This document shows, one piece after another, positions 7,774 to 17,598 of a stretch of 64,000 nucleotides of DNA; the first letter of the stretch is position 1, and each line of letters opens with the position of its first letter. Source of the DNA: Flexibacter flexilis DSM 6793 (GTDB lineage: Bacteria > Bacteroidota > Bacteroidia > Cytophagales > Flexibacteraceae); the NCBI RefSeq assembly GCF_900112255.1, contig NZ_FOLE01000001.1:848925-912924 (forward strand), given 5' to 3'. The notes below the pieces were generated by a model. That model ran no database searches, was not told the DNA's origin, and was given only the letters and a program-made list of their open reading frames with translations. The position numbers were made by a program, and so were the translations under genes.

Positions 7774-9495
7774 TTATTCCGCCGAAGGGTTTTCCGAAGG
7801 TTTTGGCCCATTTCCGCCGCGTCCTCTGTTACGATTTCTGTTGCGATTATTGCGGTTTCTGTTGCGTCTTTCTTCGTCTGAGCCGCCTGCATTTTCGCCT
7901 TCTGGACGTTCTGCTCTTGGCTGATTTACAGGCCTTTCTCTTGGCACTGCTGGCGCATTTTCGTTAGTTTGTGCCTCCCCTTCTGGGCGTGGAGGTCGTT
8001 GTCCGCCGCCACGATTGCGGTTGCGATTGCGTCGGTTGTTATTGTTACGTCCTTCGCGTTCGGTACGTTGTTCCGTTCCTTCTCCCACTTCCTGCGCAGC
8101 ATTTTCAGGTTTTTCTACATTTCCCTGAACTTTAGCTTCCGCTTGTGGTGATTGCTGCCCCTGATTATTACGTCTTTCGCGGTCTGGGCGGTCTCGGTCT
8201 GGCCTACGTTCTCTTTCGGGTCTGTCCTGCCTTTCTGGTCTGTTTTCGCGCTCAGCACGTGGCGGCCTTTCGGGTCTTTCAGGTCTGGAAGGAGCTACAA
8301 TAGCAGTCGCTTCTGCACCGTTTTCTGCCGAAGCATTGGCAGGTTTTGCGCCTGATTTGCTGGCCGTGCGTTTTTTCTTGCGCTTGTTTTTGCGGTCTTT
8401 TTCGGCAAAACGTTTGTCCATTTGGTGCAAATCGTCGTTGAGCGAGCCGCCGTCTTCGTTGTCGAGCAGCACTTCTTCTTCCTCCGTCAGTACCGCTACT
8501 TTTTGGCCTTTTTTATTCAATTCCAAAATCATTTTCACTCTATCAATGGAAAGCGGATGCCAAGTAGTTTCTTGGGCATAGCCAAACCACATGATGCGGC
8601 GGAAAATGTCTGTTTTTTGCAAATGCGCGTCGCCTTTTTCGGTGAAAAGTGGCTTTTCGATGTTCGGAATATCGCGCAGCGCGTCCATGTAGGTATCCAA
8701 CTCGTAGTTAAGACAACATTTGAGGCGGCCACACTGACCCGACAGTTTGCTGGGGTTCAAAGACAAGTTCTGATAACGTGCCGCCGAAGTGGAAACGCTC
8801 TTAAAATCAGCAATCCACGTAGCGCAACACAACTCACGGCCACACGAACCAATCCCGCCCAAACGGCTGGCTTCTTGGCGCAAACTGATTTGGCGCATTT
8901 CTACACGCACTTTAAATTCACTGGCCAACAGCTTGATGAGTTCGCGAAAATCTACGCGTTCGTCTGCCGAGTAATAGAAAGTTGCTTTGGTGTTATCTGA
9001 CTGATACTCAACATCAGAGAGTTTCATACTCAGCTTCAAATCGTCGATGATTTGTCTGGCCCTGAAAAGCGTTGGCAGTTCACGCGCGCGCATTTCTTCA
9101 AACTTCTCTATGTCTTTTTCGGAAGCGATGCGATAAATACCACGTACTTCTTCGCTGTCTTCTTTGATGTTTTTGCGGGTCATTTGTAGGCGTACAAGTT
9201 CACCTTGCAGCGACACAAATCCCAAATGATGCCCGTTGGGAACTTCCACCACTACGGCATCGCCTGTGGTGAGATCTAAACCCAAATGATTACGGAAAAA
9301 TTCTTTTCTTCCGCCTTTAAATCTTATTTCTACGATGGGGTAAAGCTCGCCCACCCCGTCCATTTCGCTAAGCCAATCAAAAACGTTGAGTTTGTTACAA
9401 CCGCCAGTAGAACAACCTGTGGCACAAGCCGTTTTGCTACTACTGTCAGTTTTTTTTGTTCCACAACCGCCTGAACCACAAGATGTGCAAGCCAT
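7774..9495 (-). CDS. ricT: PSP1-domain protein, RicT homologue with long Arg/Asn-rich tail
   Basis: RicT (YaaT) in Bacillus belongs to the RicAFT complex, which holds Fe-S clusters and helps RNase Y processing; the Bacteroidota homologues are uncharacterised. The PSP1 core spans about residues 50-330 and carries two cysteine clusters, SCGRELCC (217-224) and QCGRLKCC (254-261). The N-terminus is also cysteine-rich (seven Cys in the first 33 residues). From about residue 370 the protein becomes low-complexity: a Lys/Arg block, then Arg/Pro/Glu and Arg/Asn/Gly repeats ending RNRNRNRGRGG, which resembles RNA-binding RGG tails. That tail makes the protein almost twice the length of Bacillus RicT. 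Confidence 0.85.
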   Translation of the reverse strand: MACTSCGSGGCGTKKTDSSSKTACATGCSTGGCNKLNVFDWLSEMDGVGELYPIVEIRFKGGRKEFFRNHLGLDLTTGDAVVVEVPNGHHLGFVSLQGELVRLQMTRKNIKEDSEEVRGIYRIASEKDIEKFEEMRARELPTLFRARQIIDDLKLSMKLSDVEYQSDNTKATFYYSADERVDFRELIKLLASEFKVRVEMRQISLRQEASRLGGIGSCGRELCCATWIADFKSVSTSAARYQNLSLNPSKLSGQCGRLKCCLNYELDTYMDALRDIPNIEKPLFTEKGDAHLQKTDIFRRIMWFGYAQETTWHPLSIDRVKMILELNKKGQKVAVLTEEEEVLLDNEDGGSLNDDLHQMDKRFAEKDRKNKRKKKRTASKSGAKPANASAENGAEATAIVAPSRPERPERPPRAERENRPERQDRPERERRPDRDRPDRERRNNQGQQSPQAEAKVQGNVEKPENAAQEVGEGTEQRTEREGRNNNNRRNRNRNRGGGQRPPRPEGEAQTNENAPAVPRERPVNQPRAERPEGENAGGSDEERRNRNRNNRNRNRNRGRGGNGPKPSENPSAE

Positions 9496-9842
9496 ATTTA
9501 TATTGTTACGTTCCGAAGTTTATTTAACTGAAACAAGAGCAATAAATCACTTATTACAAGCACTTTACGCCATTGTTATTTATACAGATCATTGTTGAGC
9601 AGAAGTTCTAACAAAGCTACTCATTTTTCAATAATGGGAACAAATATAGTTAAATTCGGAACTTTTGAGCCTGTTTACTGATATTTTGGGGAAATCGACG
9701 GAAAGAAGTGTGTGTTTTGTTTGGAACTCTCTGGTCAATAATCAGAATATCATCTATTTACACTAAAGTATCATTTCTATTTTTTTATAGATTTTGTACG
9801 CTTATACAATTCTCGCGACTAAACACCAACAAATAGTACTCC
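9496..9842. other. Intergenic region, 347 bp, upstream of ricT
   Basis: No gene is visible. On the minus strand a TATATTTG -7 box (9641-9648) lies about 145 nt upstream of the ricT ATG, without a clear -33 TTG. The rest is AT-rich spacer downstream of the 9843-11300 membrane protein. Confidence 0.4.
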
Positions 9843-11300
9843 TTATTGTGTAATTCGCTGATAAACATTAGTATCTGCTGGTGTTTGTTGGTACTGTTTG
9901 GCCAAAACAGGCATACGCGCAAAAAGCAAATCAAGTGTTGGATCTTGTGGAGCTTTTACGATGATGTCAGGCAATTCTTTACGGAAGTTGTTGTACACTC
10001 TGAGTACGGAACTGTAATGTTCCAAATCATGCAAATCGCGACGCGAAAGTTCATAGTTTAGGTACGGCGTTGCCAAACTATTGCCCACATAGTACTCGGG
10101 AGCGTAGCCCAACACCAAAATATTTTTGTTCTGGTTGGCTTGCGCAGGGAGTGTTTCTCCCACCTCAAAACTGCGTAACGGCAGCCATGTCTCCGCTTCA
10201 AAAAGCTTGTAGGTAGGAATATATAGCATGAAAACCGTTGCCGCCGACCACACAAGAAAAGCTAATTCAGCTTGCCATTTTTTCTTGAAAAGCAAAAAGA
10301 AATGCGTCAGCAAAAACGCCAAAGCAGGCAAAAATATAAGATATAAAAACGGGGAACGACCCGTATCCAACCACAAGGCAATTACTGAAAAAACAACCCA
10401 AAATATCATCGCCACTTGGCTTACTATCTGGTAATTGATGAATTTATTGGAGCTAACAACTTTGAATAATGCAATCGTTCCAAATATCAAAGGCACGGCT
10501 GCAATAGGCAAAATTTCACGCCAACCCACCAAAAGCGACCGATACGAAGCAAACAGCGTAGCTAAATAATTGTAGTAAAAATCCGAACCAGCCCCAAAAC
10601 CCAAAAAGATAAGAAATGTAGCCGCAAACGTGATAAAAAAGCCTAATAACAACAATGCGTACAAACGTGGTGAAGTACCCGAATACAACAAAAATACCAC
10701 CATCGGAAATAGCACAAACACCGTTAATGACAATTTGAAAAGTGCCGCAATACCAATATAAAAGCCAATAAGGAAAATTTCGTCTTCGCGTATGCCATAA
10801 CGAATATGGCGAAATATTTTACTTAAAGCAAGAAGTAAAAATGTGATACCCAATAACATAGGTGAAAGCGATAAGCAATCATAAAAAAAACTAGCCCCGA
10901 TTCCGTACACTAAGGCTGGCACAAAAGTCCGTTCGGTATAAAGTTCTTGGCGCACGCCCATTTCATTAAATAACAACGCTTGCACAAACAGCACCACAAA
11001 CGCCAAAATCTGCAAAGCCAGTACCGATTTGCCCGCTATGTAGTTGAGCAACATATACAGAAATGCCGAAAATGGAGCAGTGTTATCCCACACATCTTTG
11101 TACATCAAAAAGCCTTTACTTAGTTTTTCGCCAATCAGTAGCCATTGCAATTCGGGGGCGAAATGTGGCGTTCCTGTAATGAAAAGTGGCAAACGAATAG
11201 CCAGTAAAAGCAGAAATAGTACAATTATGCGGTCTGGAACGTTTATTCTAAAAAATCGTAACATAGTTGTCTGAGCAAAAGCGACCTTGCGTATGGCCAA
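9843..11300 (-). CDS. Polytopic membrane protein, possibly GT-C-like, 485 aa
   Basis: About eleven hydrophobic segments between residues 25 and 370 alternate with short loops, followed by a soluble C-terminal domain of roughly 100 residues (ILVLGYAPEYYVGNSLATPY onwards). This topology, with an acidic first periplasmic loop containing YKDVWDNTAPF, resembles GT-C glycosyltransferases that use lipid-linked sugars. The catalytic assignment is an inference; it could also be a DUF6427-type protein. The frame opens at MAIRKVAFAQ, but MLRFFRINVPDR (residue 13) is an equally good start. Monocistronic, divergent from the 11386 gene. Confidence 0.6.
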   Translation of the reverse strand: MAIRKVAFAQTTMLRFFRINVPDRIIVLFLLLLAIRLPLFITGTPHFAPELQWLLIGEKLSKGFLMYKDVWDNTAPFSAFLYMLLNYIAGKSVLALQILAFVVLFVQALLFNEMGVRQELYTERTFVPALVYGIGASFFYDCLSLSPMLLGITFLLLALSKIFRHIRYGIREDEIFLIGFYIGIAALFKLSLTVFVLFPMVVFLLYSGTSPRLYALLLLGFFITFAATFLIFLGFGAGSDFYYNYLATLFASYRSLLVGWREILPIAAVPLIFGTIALFKVVSSNKFINYQIVSQVAMIFWVVFSVIALWLDTGRSPFLYLIFLPALAFLLTHFFLLFKKKWQAELAFLVWSAATVFMLYIPTYKLFEAETWLPLRSFEVGETLPAQANQNKNILVLGYAPEYYVGNSLATPYLNYELSRRDLHDLEHYSSVLRVYNNFRKELPDIIVKAPQDPTLDLLFARMPVLAKQYQQTPADTNVYQRITQ

Positions 11301-11385
11301 AATCTAATAAGCCTGCAAAGAACATGATTTTTTGCCGAAATTAGACCATATTTGAATAAATCATCTTTCAAAAAACTTTCCTAAA

Positions 11386-12225
11386 ATGAAATTGCGCGGA
11401 TTTGAATGGGCTTTAGTGGCTTGGATAGGAAGCTTTAGCAATGTTTTTGCTCAAAACACAGACAAACAATGGACTTTATTGCGAACTGTTTCGCTTCCGA
11501 GTTCGTTTGTATGCGGCTCAGCCACGCGCGACGGGCTTTGGCTCGTGGCCACGCGCGATGGCGTTTTGCAAATGTTCGATAGCACAGGCAACGCACGCCA
11601 GCGACTTTCGCCCGATATTGCCGCCAGTCCCAGCCACATCGAGGCTTGGAATCCACTCAAAATCATGGTGTTTTACAGGGATTTACAGCAAATTATTTAT
11701 ACGGATAGGTTTTTGCTTCCCAGTCCTGCCATTGGCCTGCCCGAACAACTGGCCAGTTCTGTGCGCACGGCCTGCCCTTCTGCCGACAACCAACTTTGGG
11801 CGATAGATGACAATGATTTTAGCCTCAAAAAAATAGACCTGCTCAACCAACAAATTTTGCTGACCACGCCGCTGGCCTTGTTGCTACCCAACCAGCAATA
11901 TGATTGGGGGCAAATACATGAATATCAGAATCTTGTGTATGTGGCCAACAAACCCGCAGGCGGCCTGATTGTGTTTGATAATATGGGAAATTTGAAGAAA
12001 AAGCTCCCGATGGTTAATGCGCTGGCTTGGAATTTTTGGGGTGATGAAATCTATTGGCCAGAGGCAACGGGCAAACCTGAATTACATTTTTTTAATTTGT
12101 ATAATTTTAAGGAAAGAACTATTTCTATTCCCATCCAAACGCGTATTGACAACGTATTTATTAACCAAAATTATTGGCTTGTTATAAGCGAAAATCAACT
12201 TTATTTTTACAAATTAACCAACTAA
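11386..12225 (+). CDS. Exported beta-propeller-like protein, function unknown
   Basis: 279 residues with a signal peptide (residues 1-22, cleaved near VFAQ). The rest reads as repeated beta strands with GLWLVATRDGVLQMFD- and YVANKPAGGLIVFDN-type blades, as in NHL or SMP-30/WD-like propellers, but no family signature is clear. There is no T9SS tail. Divergent from the membrane protein at 9843-11300 across an 85-nt gap. I do not recognise the family. Confidence 0.6.
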   Translation: MKLRGFEWALVAWIGSFSNVFAQNTDKQWTLLRTVSLPSSFVCGSATRDGLWLVATRDGVLQMFDSTGNARQRLSPDIAASPSHIEAWNPLKIMVFYRDLQQIIYTDRFLLPSPAIGLPEQLASSVRTACPSADNQLWAIDDNDFSLKKIDLLNQQILLTTPLALLLPNQQYDWGQIHEYQNLVYVANKPAGGLIVFDNMGNLKKKLPMVNALAWNFWGDEIYWPEATGKPELHFFNLYNFKERTISIPIQTRIDNVFINQNYWLVISENQLYFYKLTN

Positions 12226-12411
12226 AAATCAGTTATTTATTTCAAATAAAAGCCAATAAATCATTTGTCTATTTTTTGAACTTAATCTTAAAAATCACAA
12301 CAAAACCAACATTGTATCAATAAAACACAATACAAGATTTATAAAAACAAACTTATAGACTTTTTAAATATTTTTGTACTAAAAAATATACCAAATACGC
12401 GAACAATCTAT

Positions 12412-12419
12412 TACTTTTG
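12412..12419 (+). promoter_or_regulatory. -7 box (TACTTTTG) upstream of the DUF4442 gene
   Basis: A perfect TAnnTTTG box lies 70 nt before the ATG at 12490. No TTG is present at the usual -33 distance, so confidence is limited. Confidence 0.45.
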
Positions 12420-12489
12420 GCGGTATTCTGCTTACTAATACCCAAATTGTAATTATTTTAACATTCACCTCAAATAAAAGTCTTGTTGT

Positions 12490-12978
12490 ATGGCTTCTGG
12501 TGCAGAAAAATTCAAAAATATTATTACCAATTCTTTCAAATACAGAGTTTTCACGTTGCAACGCCTGCCGATGGCGTGGCTGGCAGGTCTGAAAGTCGCT
12601 TCATTGGACGAAAAATCGGCCAGCGTAACAATTCGCTACGGCTATTTGACCCAAAACCCTTTTCGTTCGTTATATTTTGCGTGTTTGGCGATGGCCGCCG
12701 AGCTTTCTACGGGCGTTTTGGCAATGATGCACGTGTTTGAAGCCAAGCCTTCTATTTCGATGTTGGTGGTGGGCATGAAGGCCGAATTTACCAAAAAAGC
12801 CGTTGGCAAAATTACGTTTGTGTGCACGGATGGCGACGCTATTGCGCAGGCTATCGCCGAAAGTAAAGCCACAGGCGAAGGCCGCACCGTTACGATTTTG
12901 AGCAAAGGCACGGACGAAGCAGGCGACACGGTGGCCGAATTTTGGTTTACGTGGTCGTTCAAAGCCAAAAAAGCCTAA
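12490..12978 (+). CDS. DUF4442 hotdog-fold protein (putative thioesterase)
   Basis: 162 residues matching the DUF4442 branch of the hotdog fold, related to PaaI-type acyl-CoA thioesterases. Family hallmarks are NPFRSLYFACLAMAAE (about 55-70) and the central SMLVVGMKAEFTKKAVG strand. The natural acyl substrate is unknown. It stands alone and is followed by its own hairpin. Confidence 0.82.
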   Translation: MASGAEKFKNIITNSFKYRVFTLQRLPMAWLAGLKVASLDEKSASVTIRYGYLTQNPFRSLYFACLAMAAELSTGVLAMMHVFEAKPSISMLVVGMKAEFTKKAVGKITFVCTDGDAIAQAIAESKATGEGRTVTILSKGTDEAGDTVAEFWFTWSFKAKKA

Positions 12979-12984
12979 AATACG

Positions 12985-13025
12985 AAGTCGTAAATAGTTT
13001 GGCCATAATCAGCTATTTACGACTT
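12985..13025 (+). terminator. Terminator after the DUF4442 gene
   Basis: A 13-bp perfect stem, AAGTCGTAAATAG with CTATTTACGACTT, is followed by TCATTTTTAAA. Confidence 0.85.
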
Positions 13026-13108
13026 TCATTTTTAAAATATATGAAAGTTTGCATTGGGTATTTCCTATAAAATTGCGCATAAAACACTACCTTTATGCCA
13101 CTAAAACT

Positions 13109-14182
13109 ATGGTTTACTGGATGCGATTTTCTTTTTTTTTCACAACTCTTATTGCCGCTCTTAGTTGCGTAGCCTATTGGTGTGCCTACTTGCAGCCTGC
13201 CCGTTTTGGTGCTGGATTTATGGCTATGTCTATTCCTATTTGGCTCATTATCAACGCTATACTTTTTATTTTTATTTGGCCGAAAAAAGGAATCAAACCC
13301 GCGTTACCGCCGCTTTTTGCGTTGGTAGCTGGAGCACGTTTTGTATTTTCGACGGTGGCATTTCACCCCACAGCCCACGCCAACCCTAATGATTTGAATG
13401 TTGTGAGCTACAACGTGCACATGTTCGGCAGGCACGAACAAAACAAAGAACTTACCGCTTCTTTACGCAAAACAGTTACGACCGAACTCATTAGCCTGCA
13501 ACCTGATGTTATTTGTTTTCAGGAATATTTGGAGGGCTTGGATAACACCAAAATTACCAAACTTTTTAGAGAAGCAGGCCTAAAACATTCGTTTTTTAGC
13601 CCAGCCTTAGAGGGTTGGGTACGCGAACGCGGCGGTATGGTTATTTTTAGTCGCTACCCCATCATCAAAACGAAAGCCTTTCGCCGACAAAAACTTGACA
13701 TGAATCAGATTTTGTACGCAGACATCGTAACGCCTACGGAGACGATACGGGTGTTTAATGTGCATTTGCAATCCAATAGAGTACGCGCCGAATATTTTGA
13801 ACAAGACCAAGACGAGCAAGAAGCAAAAAGAAGTATTTATTTGGTTTACAAGAAGTTAAACAAAGGTTTTGAACTAAGAGCCAAGCAAGTAAAGCAACTT
13901 GAAGCTGAAATCGCCAAGTCGCCACATCCTGTTATTGTGTGCGGAGATTTCAATGATTTGCCGTATAGCTACACCTACACACGCACGCAACGCACCTTGC
14001 AAAATGCCTTTGAAAAAGCAGGCAATGGCTTAGGTTTTAGTTTCAATGGATTTTTACCTTTTCTAAGAATTGACCAACAATTTGCTTCCAAAAACTTGAA
14101 GGTAACTTCATTCCAGACGCACCGTTGGCCATATTCCGACCATTTCCCGATACAAGCCACTTACCGCCACGAAAAACCCTAA
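13109..14182 (+). CDS. Membrane-anchored endonuclease/exonuclease/phosphatase (EEP) family protein
   Basis: Three N-terminal membrane segments (about residues 5-75) are followed by a complete EEP domain that should face the periplasm. Catalytic motifs are visible: NVVSYNVHMFG, CFQEYLEG (metal-binding Glu), IFSRYPI, FNVHLQS, CGDFNDLPYS and SDHFPIQA (catalytic Asp-His). Members are DNases or phosphodiesterases; the substrate here is unknown. I start at ATG 13109 rather than the in-frame TTG at 13049, because a TACCTTTA -7-like box lies at 13088-13096, between the two. 357 residues. Confidence 0.85.
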   Translation: MVYWMRFSFFFTTLIAALSCVAYWCAYLQPARFGAGFMAMSIPIWLIINAILFIFIWPKKGIKPALPPLFALVAGARFVFSTVAFHPTAHANPNDLNVVSYNVHMFGRHEQNKELTASLRKTVTTELISLQPDVICFQEYLEGLDNTKITKLFREAGLKHSFFSPALEGWVRERGGMVIFSRYPIIKTKAFRRQKLDMNQILYADIVTPTETIRVFNVHLQSNRVRAEYFEQDQDEQEAKRSIYLVYKKLNKGFELRAKQVKQLEAEIAKSPHPVIVCGDFNDLPYSYTYTRTQRTLQNAFEKAGNGLGFSFNGFLPFLRIDQQFASKNLKVTSFQTHRWPYSDHFPIQATYRHEKP

Positions 14183-14201
14183 ATATTTGTACCTCAAAAA
14201 G

Positions 14202-14232
14202 TTGATGCAGCCTTGCAAAAGTTTTATCTTTA
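14202..14232 (+). promoter_or_regulatory. Promoter of the branching-enzyme gene
   Basis: TTG at 14202-14204 and TATCTTTA at 14225-14232 are 20 nt apart, the Bacteroidota spacing; the last base departs from TAnnTTTG. The ATG is at 14260. Confidence 0.6.
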
Positions 14233-14259
14233 CCCCAAAAGAATCAAACTTTTGCCACT

Positions 14260-16317
14260 ATGTCCACCAAATCGACTACTGCCCCAACAAGTGTTTCTTT
14301 GGTAGAAACGCCCGTTTCGCATCTGCCCATCGTGCAGCAAGACAACTTGCTTGAGCCTTTCGAGCCATTTTTGAAAGCCCGTTATCATCGCTACAAAGCC
14401 GCGCTACACCAAATAGAACAGCATTCAGGCAGTTTGTACGCGTTTGCTGGCGCGTATAAGTATCTGGGAATGAACCGCGACGAAGAGCGCAAAGGCTGGA
14501 TTTATAGAGAATGGGCACCCGAAGCCTATCAGTTGTACCTGACTGGCGACTTTAACGGCTGGCAACGAACGGCGCACCCGCTGCATCGCAACGAACGCGG
14601 AATTTGGGAGATTTTCTTGGACGATGCCACTTACGGCGCAAATTTCGGGCACGGCAGCCAATACAAAGTAGTGGTTCATGCCCGCAACGGCCTGAACGAC
14701 CGCATTCCTGCTTACGCTAACTACGTGGTTCAGAACCCCGAAACGCACGATTTTTGTCCGCAAATTTGGTATCCGTCGCAACCTTACCGCTTCAAACATT
14801 CATTCAAAAAACATAAAAATCTCGCAAATCCGCTCATTTACGAAGCACATATCGGCATGAGTTCCGAGCAAGAAGGCGTTTCGAGTTATACGGCTTTTCG
14901 GGAAAATATACTGCCGCGCGTGGTGGCCGACGGCTACACCGTGTTGCAACTTATGGCCATTCAGGAACACCCTTATTACGGTTCGTATGGCTATCACGTA
15001 TCCAGTTTGTTTGCGCCATCTTCGCGATTCGGTACGCCCGACGAACTAAAACAACTCATAGACGAAGCGCACCGTTGCGGCTTGGCCGTGATAATGGACA
15101 TCGTGCATTCGCACGCCGTTAAGAACCTGAACGAAGGGCTGGGGGAATTTGATGGAACTGATTATCAATATTTTCATGCAGGAGTACGCGGTTATCACGC
15201 GCTTTGGGATTCGAGACTTTGGAATTATGGAAAATGGGAAGTGTTGGAAATTTTGCTTTCCAATGTGCGCTATTGGCTCGAAGAATTTAATTTTGATGGC
15301 TTCCGTTTCGATGGCGTAACTTCCATGTTATATTCTCATCATGGCCTCGACAAATCGTTTTTGGGTTATGCCGACTATTTCGGCGACGACGTGGAAGCCG
15401 ATGCCATCATGTATTTGCAACTGGCCAACACGATCGCGCTTCAAACCAAGCCGCAAGTGCTGACCATCGCCGAAGACGTAAGCGGAATGCCTGGGCTTGG
15501 CCTGCCCGTCGAAGATGGCGGCATTGGTTTTAGTTTCCGTTTAGGCATGGGAATTCCTGATTTTTGGATAAAATTGCTCAAAGAAAAAACCGATGATCAG
15601 TGGAATATTTGGGAAATGTGGGGCGCACTCACCAACCGCCGTTTCACGGAAAAAACGGTGGCTTATGTGGAATCGCACGACCAAGCCTTAGTAGGCGACA
15701 AGACTCTGTCGTTTCGGCTCATGGACAAAGAAATGTACACATCTATGGCCAAGAGCATGGATAATTTACTCATAGACAGGGGAATAGCTTTACATAAAAT
15801 GATACGCTTGCTCACGATTTCGTTGGGCGGAGAAGGCTACCTGAATTTTATGGGAAATGAATTTGGCCACCCCGAATGGATAGATTTTCCGCGCCAAGAA
15901 AACGGCTGGAGCTATCAATACGCACGCCGTCAGTGGTCTTTGGCCGACAATGGATTTTTGAAATATCACTACTTAGGCGATTTTGACAAAGCCATGACGC
16001 ACCTGACGCATTCGCACAAGATTTTGGCAGCCAAACCCGCCAAGTCCTTGCACATGGACGAGGCAAGCCAAATCATGATTTTTGAGCGCGGCGGCCTGAT
16101 TTTTATTTTCAATTTTCATCATTCCAATTCCATTTTTGGGTATATGTTCAAGCCGAGCCGCAAAGGAAAATACAAAATTTTGCTCAATACCGACGATGCG
16201 GCCTTTGGCGGATTTGAGCGAATAGACACCCAAACGCGCTACGCCACCAACGAAAACGGCCTTTTGCAACTGTATTTGACAAGCCGCACGGCCTTGGTGT
16301 TGGGCATAGAAAAGTAA
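14260..16317 (+). CDS. glgB: 1,4-alpha-glucan branching enzyme, eukaryote-like GH13_8 type
   Basis: Makes alpha-1,6 branches in glycogen by cutting alpha-1,4 chains and reattaching them. Order of parts: N-terminal CBM48 with TGDFNGWQ (about 94-101), a (beta/alpha)8 GH13 barrel, and a C-terminal all-beta domain. Catalytic motifs are VIMDIVHSHAVKN, GFRFDGVTSM (nucleophile Asp), TIAEDVSGMPGLG (acid/base Glu) and AYVESHDQALVGD (transition-state stabiliser). The GVTSMLYSHHG and ESHDQALVGDKT wording is typical of the animal/plant/fungal type rather than proteobacterial GlgB. 685 residues, full length. No other glycogen gene is adjacent. Confidence 0.92.
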   Translation: MSTKSTTAPTSVSLVETPVSHLPIVQQDNLLEPFEPFLKARYHRYKAALHQIEQHSGSLYAFAGAYKYLGMNRDEERKGWIYREWAPEAYQLYLTGDFNGWQRTAHPLHRNERGIWEIFLDDATYGANFGHGSQYKVVVHARNGLNDRIPAYANYVVQNPETHDFCPQIWYPSQPYRFKHSFKKHKNLANPLIYEAHIGMSSEQEGVSSYTAFRENILPRVVADGYTVLQLMAIQEHPYYGSYGYHVSSLFAPSSRFGTPDELKQLIDEAHRCGLAVIMDIVHSHAVKNLNEGLGEFDGTDYQYFHAGVRGYHALWDSRLWNYGKWEVLEILLSNVRYWLEEFNFDGFRFDGVTSMLYSHHGLDKSFLGYADYFGDDVEADAIMYLQLANTIALQTKPQVLTIAEDVSGMPGLGLPVEDGGIGFSFRLGMGIPDFWIKLLKEKTDDQWNIWEMWGALTNRRFTEKTVAYVESHDQALVGDKTLSFRLMDKEMYTSMAKSMDNLLIDRGIALHKMIRLLTISLGGEGYLNFMGNEFGHPEWIDFPRQENGWSYQYARRQWSLADNGFLKYHYLGDFDKAMTHLTHSHKILAAKPAKSLHMDEASQIMIFERGGLIFIFNFHHSNSIFGYMFKPSRKGKYKILLNTDDAAFGGFERIDTQTRYATNENGLLQLYLTSRTALVLGIEK

Positions 16318-16430
16318 GTTTTGTTAGGAGAAAAAGGTATGTAGCCGAACATCGCTTCATTTTTTTTGAAAAATAAAAAATTAACAATCAGGATTTTACA
16401 AAAAAGTGTGAAATTTTTTGGTAGATTTTT

Positions 16431-16460
16431 TTGCATAATTAAAAACTCTGCCTACTTTTG
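16431..16460 (+). promoter_or_regulatory. Promoter of the tandem tRNA-Thr genes
   Basis: TTG at 16431-16433 and a perfect TACTTTTG at 16453-16460 are spaced by 19 nt; the first tRNA base is 19 nt further on. One of the clearest Bacteroidota promoters in the window. Confidence 0.8.
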
Positions 16461-16478
16461 CACCGCTTTAAGCAAGAA

Positions 16479-16551
<73 letters not shown>

Positions 16552-16585
16552 CACTTCCTCCTTAAAGCAAAAACATCAAATTGAA

Positions 16586-16658
<73 letters not shown>

Positions 16659-16669
16659 CATCCAAAAAA

Positions 16670-16704
16670 GGGCTACGATAACACAAAATATCGTAGTCCT
16701 TTTT
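16670..16704 (+). terminator. Terminator after the tRNA-Thr pair
   Basis: An 11-bp stem GGGCTACGATA/TATCGTAGTCC (one G-T pair), loop ACACAAAA, then TTTTT. Confidence 0.9.
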
Positions 16705-17093
16705 GCTTTATCCCAACAAGCATTTTGGACTGAAAAAACGCCACGCTACTCAGGTTTGCGCCGCGCGTTTGTAACAGAGAATCAGGCACTACCCCATTGC
16801 CCGAAAAAAAAGTTTTAAAAAAACTTGTTTTTTAAAAAAATAACGACAGGCTTGCAATTGTAATATACTCTTTGCATCTTTGCAGCCCGAATCCTACAAG
16901 AGACCAGTAGAATTTCCGAAACAGCCAAGAAATGCCAGTAGATTGCTGCAAATCAATTCATTGCATTTATTCGTTACCAAAGAAAGAAACTGGTGCGTGC
17001 CCAAGTCGGGAGATTTAGCACGTTTCGGGAATATTTAACAATCAAATTTATAAAGTCTTCAAAACTTTTATTTCCAATCCAAATCATTAATAA
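16705..17093. other. 389-bp region upstream of rpsL: promoter and long leader
   Basis: No gene is visible. It carries the probable str-operon promoter near 16852-16882 and then a leader of about 200 nt before the rpsL ATG. I saw no strong hairpin in the leader that would mark an attenuator or the S7-binding site. Confidence 0.5.
16852..16882 (+). promoter_or_regulatory. Putative str operon promoter
   Basis: TTG at 16852-16854 and CATCTTTG (one mismatch to TAnnTTTG) at 16875-16882, spacing 20 nt. An overlapping TACTCTTTG at 16866-16874 is an alternative -7 with one extra base. Confidence 0.45.
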
Positions 17094-17516
17094 ATGCCTA
17101 CTATACAGCAATTAGTGAGAAAAGGTAGAGAAAAGCTTACTACCAAATCAAAATCTCCGGCATTGGACTCATGTCCTCAACGCAGAGGCGTATGTACTCG
17201 TGTGTACACAACAACCCCTAAAAAACCAAACTCTGCGATGCGCAAAGTGGCAAGGGTACGTTTGTCGAACAGCAAAGAAGTAAACGCATACATCCCAGGT
17301 GAAGGCCACAACCTACAAGAACACTCAATCGTTCTTATCCGCGGTGGTCGTGTGAAAGATTTGCCAGGTGTTCGTTACCACATCATCCGTGGTGCATTGG
17401 ATACAGCAGGCGTAAAAGGCCGTTTGCAAGCTCGTTCTAAATACGGTGCGAAACGTCCTAAACCAGGAGCAGCTGCACCAGCAGGAAAAGGTGCGCCAGC
17501 AAAAGGCAAAAAATAA
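17094..17516 (+). CDS. rpsL: 30S ribosomal protein S12
   Basis: Decoding-centre protein of the small subunit. The start [12 protein letters not shown] and the conserved [33 protein letters not shown] and [13 protein letters not shown] blocks are unmistakable. 140 residues, with a Pro/Ala/Gly/Lys tail slightly longer than in E. coli. The streptomycin-linked lysines sit in the TTPKKPNS and [10 protein letters not shown] loops and are wild type. First gene of the rpsL-rpsG-fusA-rpsJ operon. Confidence 0.98.
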   Translation: MPTIQQLVRKGREKLTTKSKSPALDSCPQRRGVCTRVYTTTPKKPNSAMRKVARVRLSNSKEVNAYIPGEGHNLQEHSIVLIRGGRVKDLPGVRYHIIRGALDTAGVKGRLQARSKYGAKRPKPGAAAPAGKGAPAKGKK

Positions 17517-17598
17517 TTGTTAGAAGCCCAAAGGCTTGGCTAATGGCCGCCTAACTTCAACAAAAAGTCTTACACAAACATAGTTTATATCTTATACA

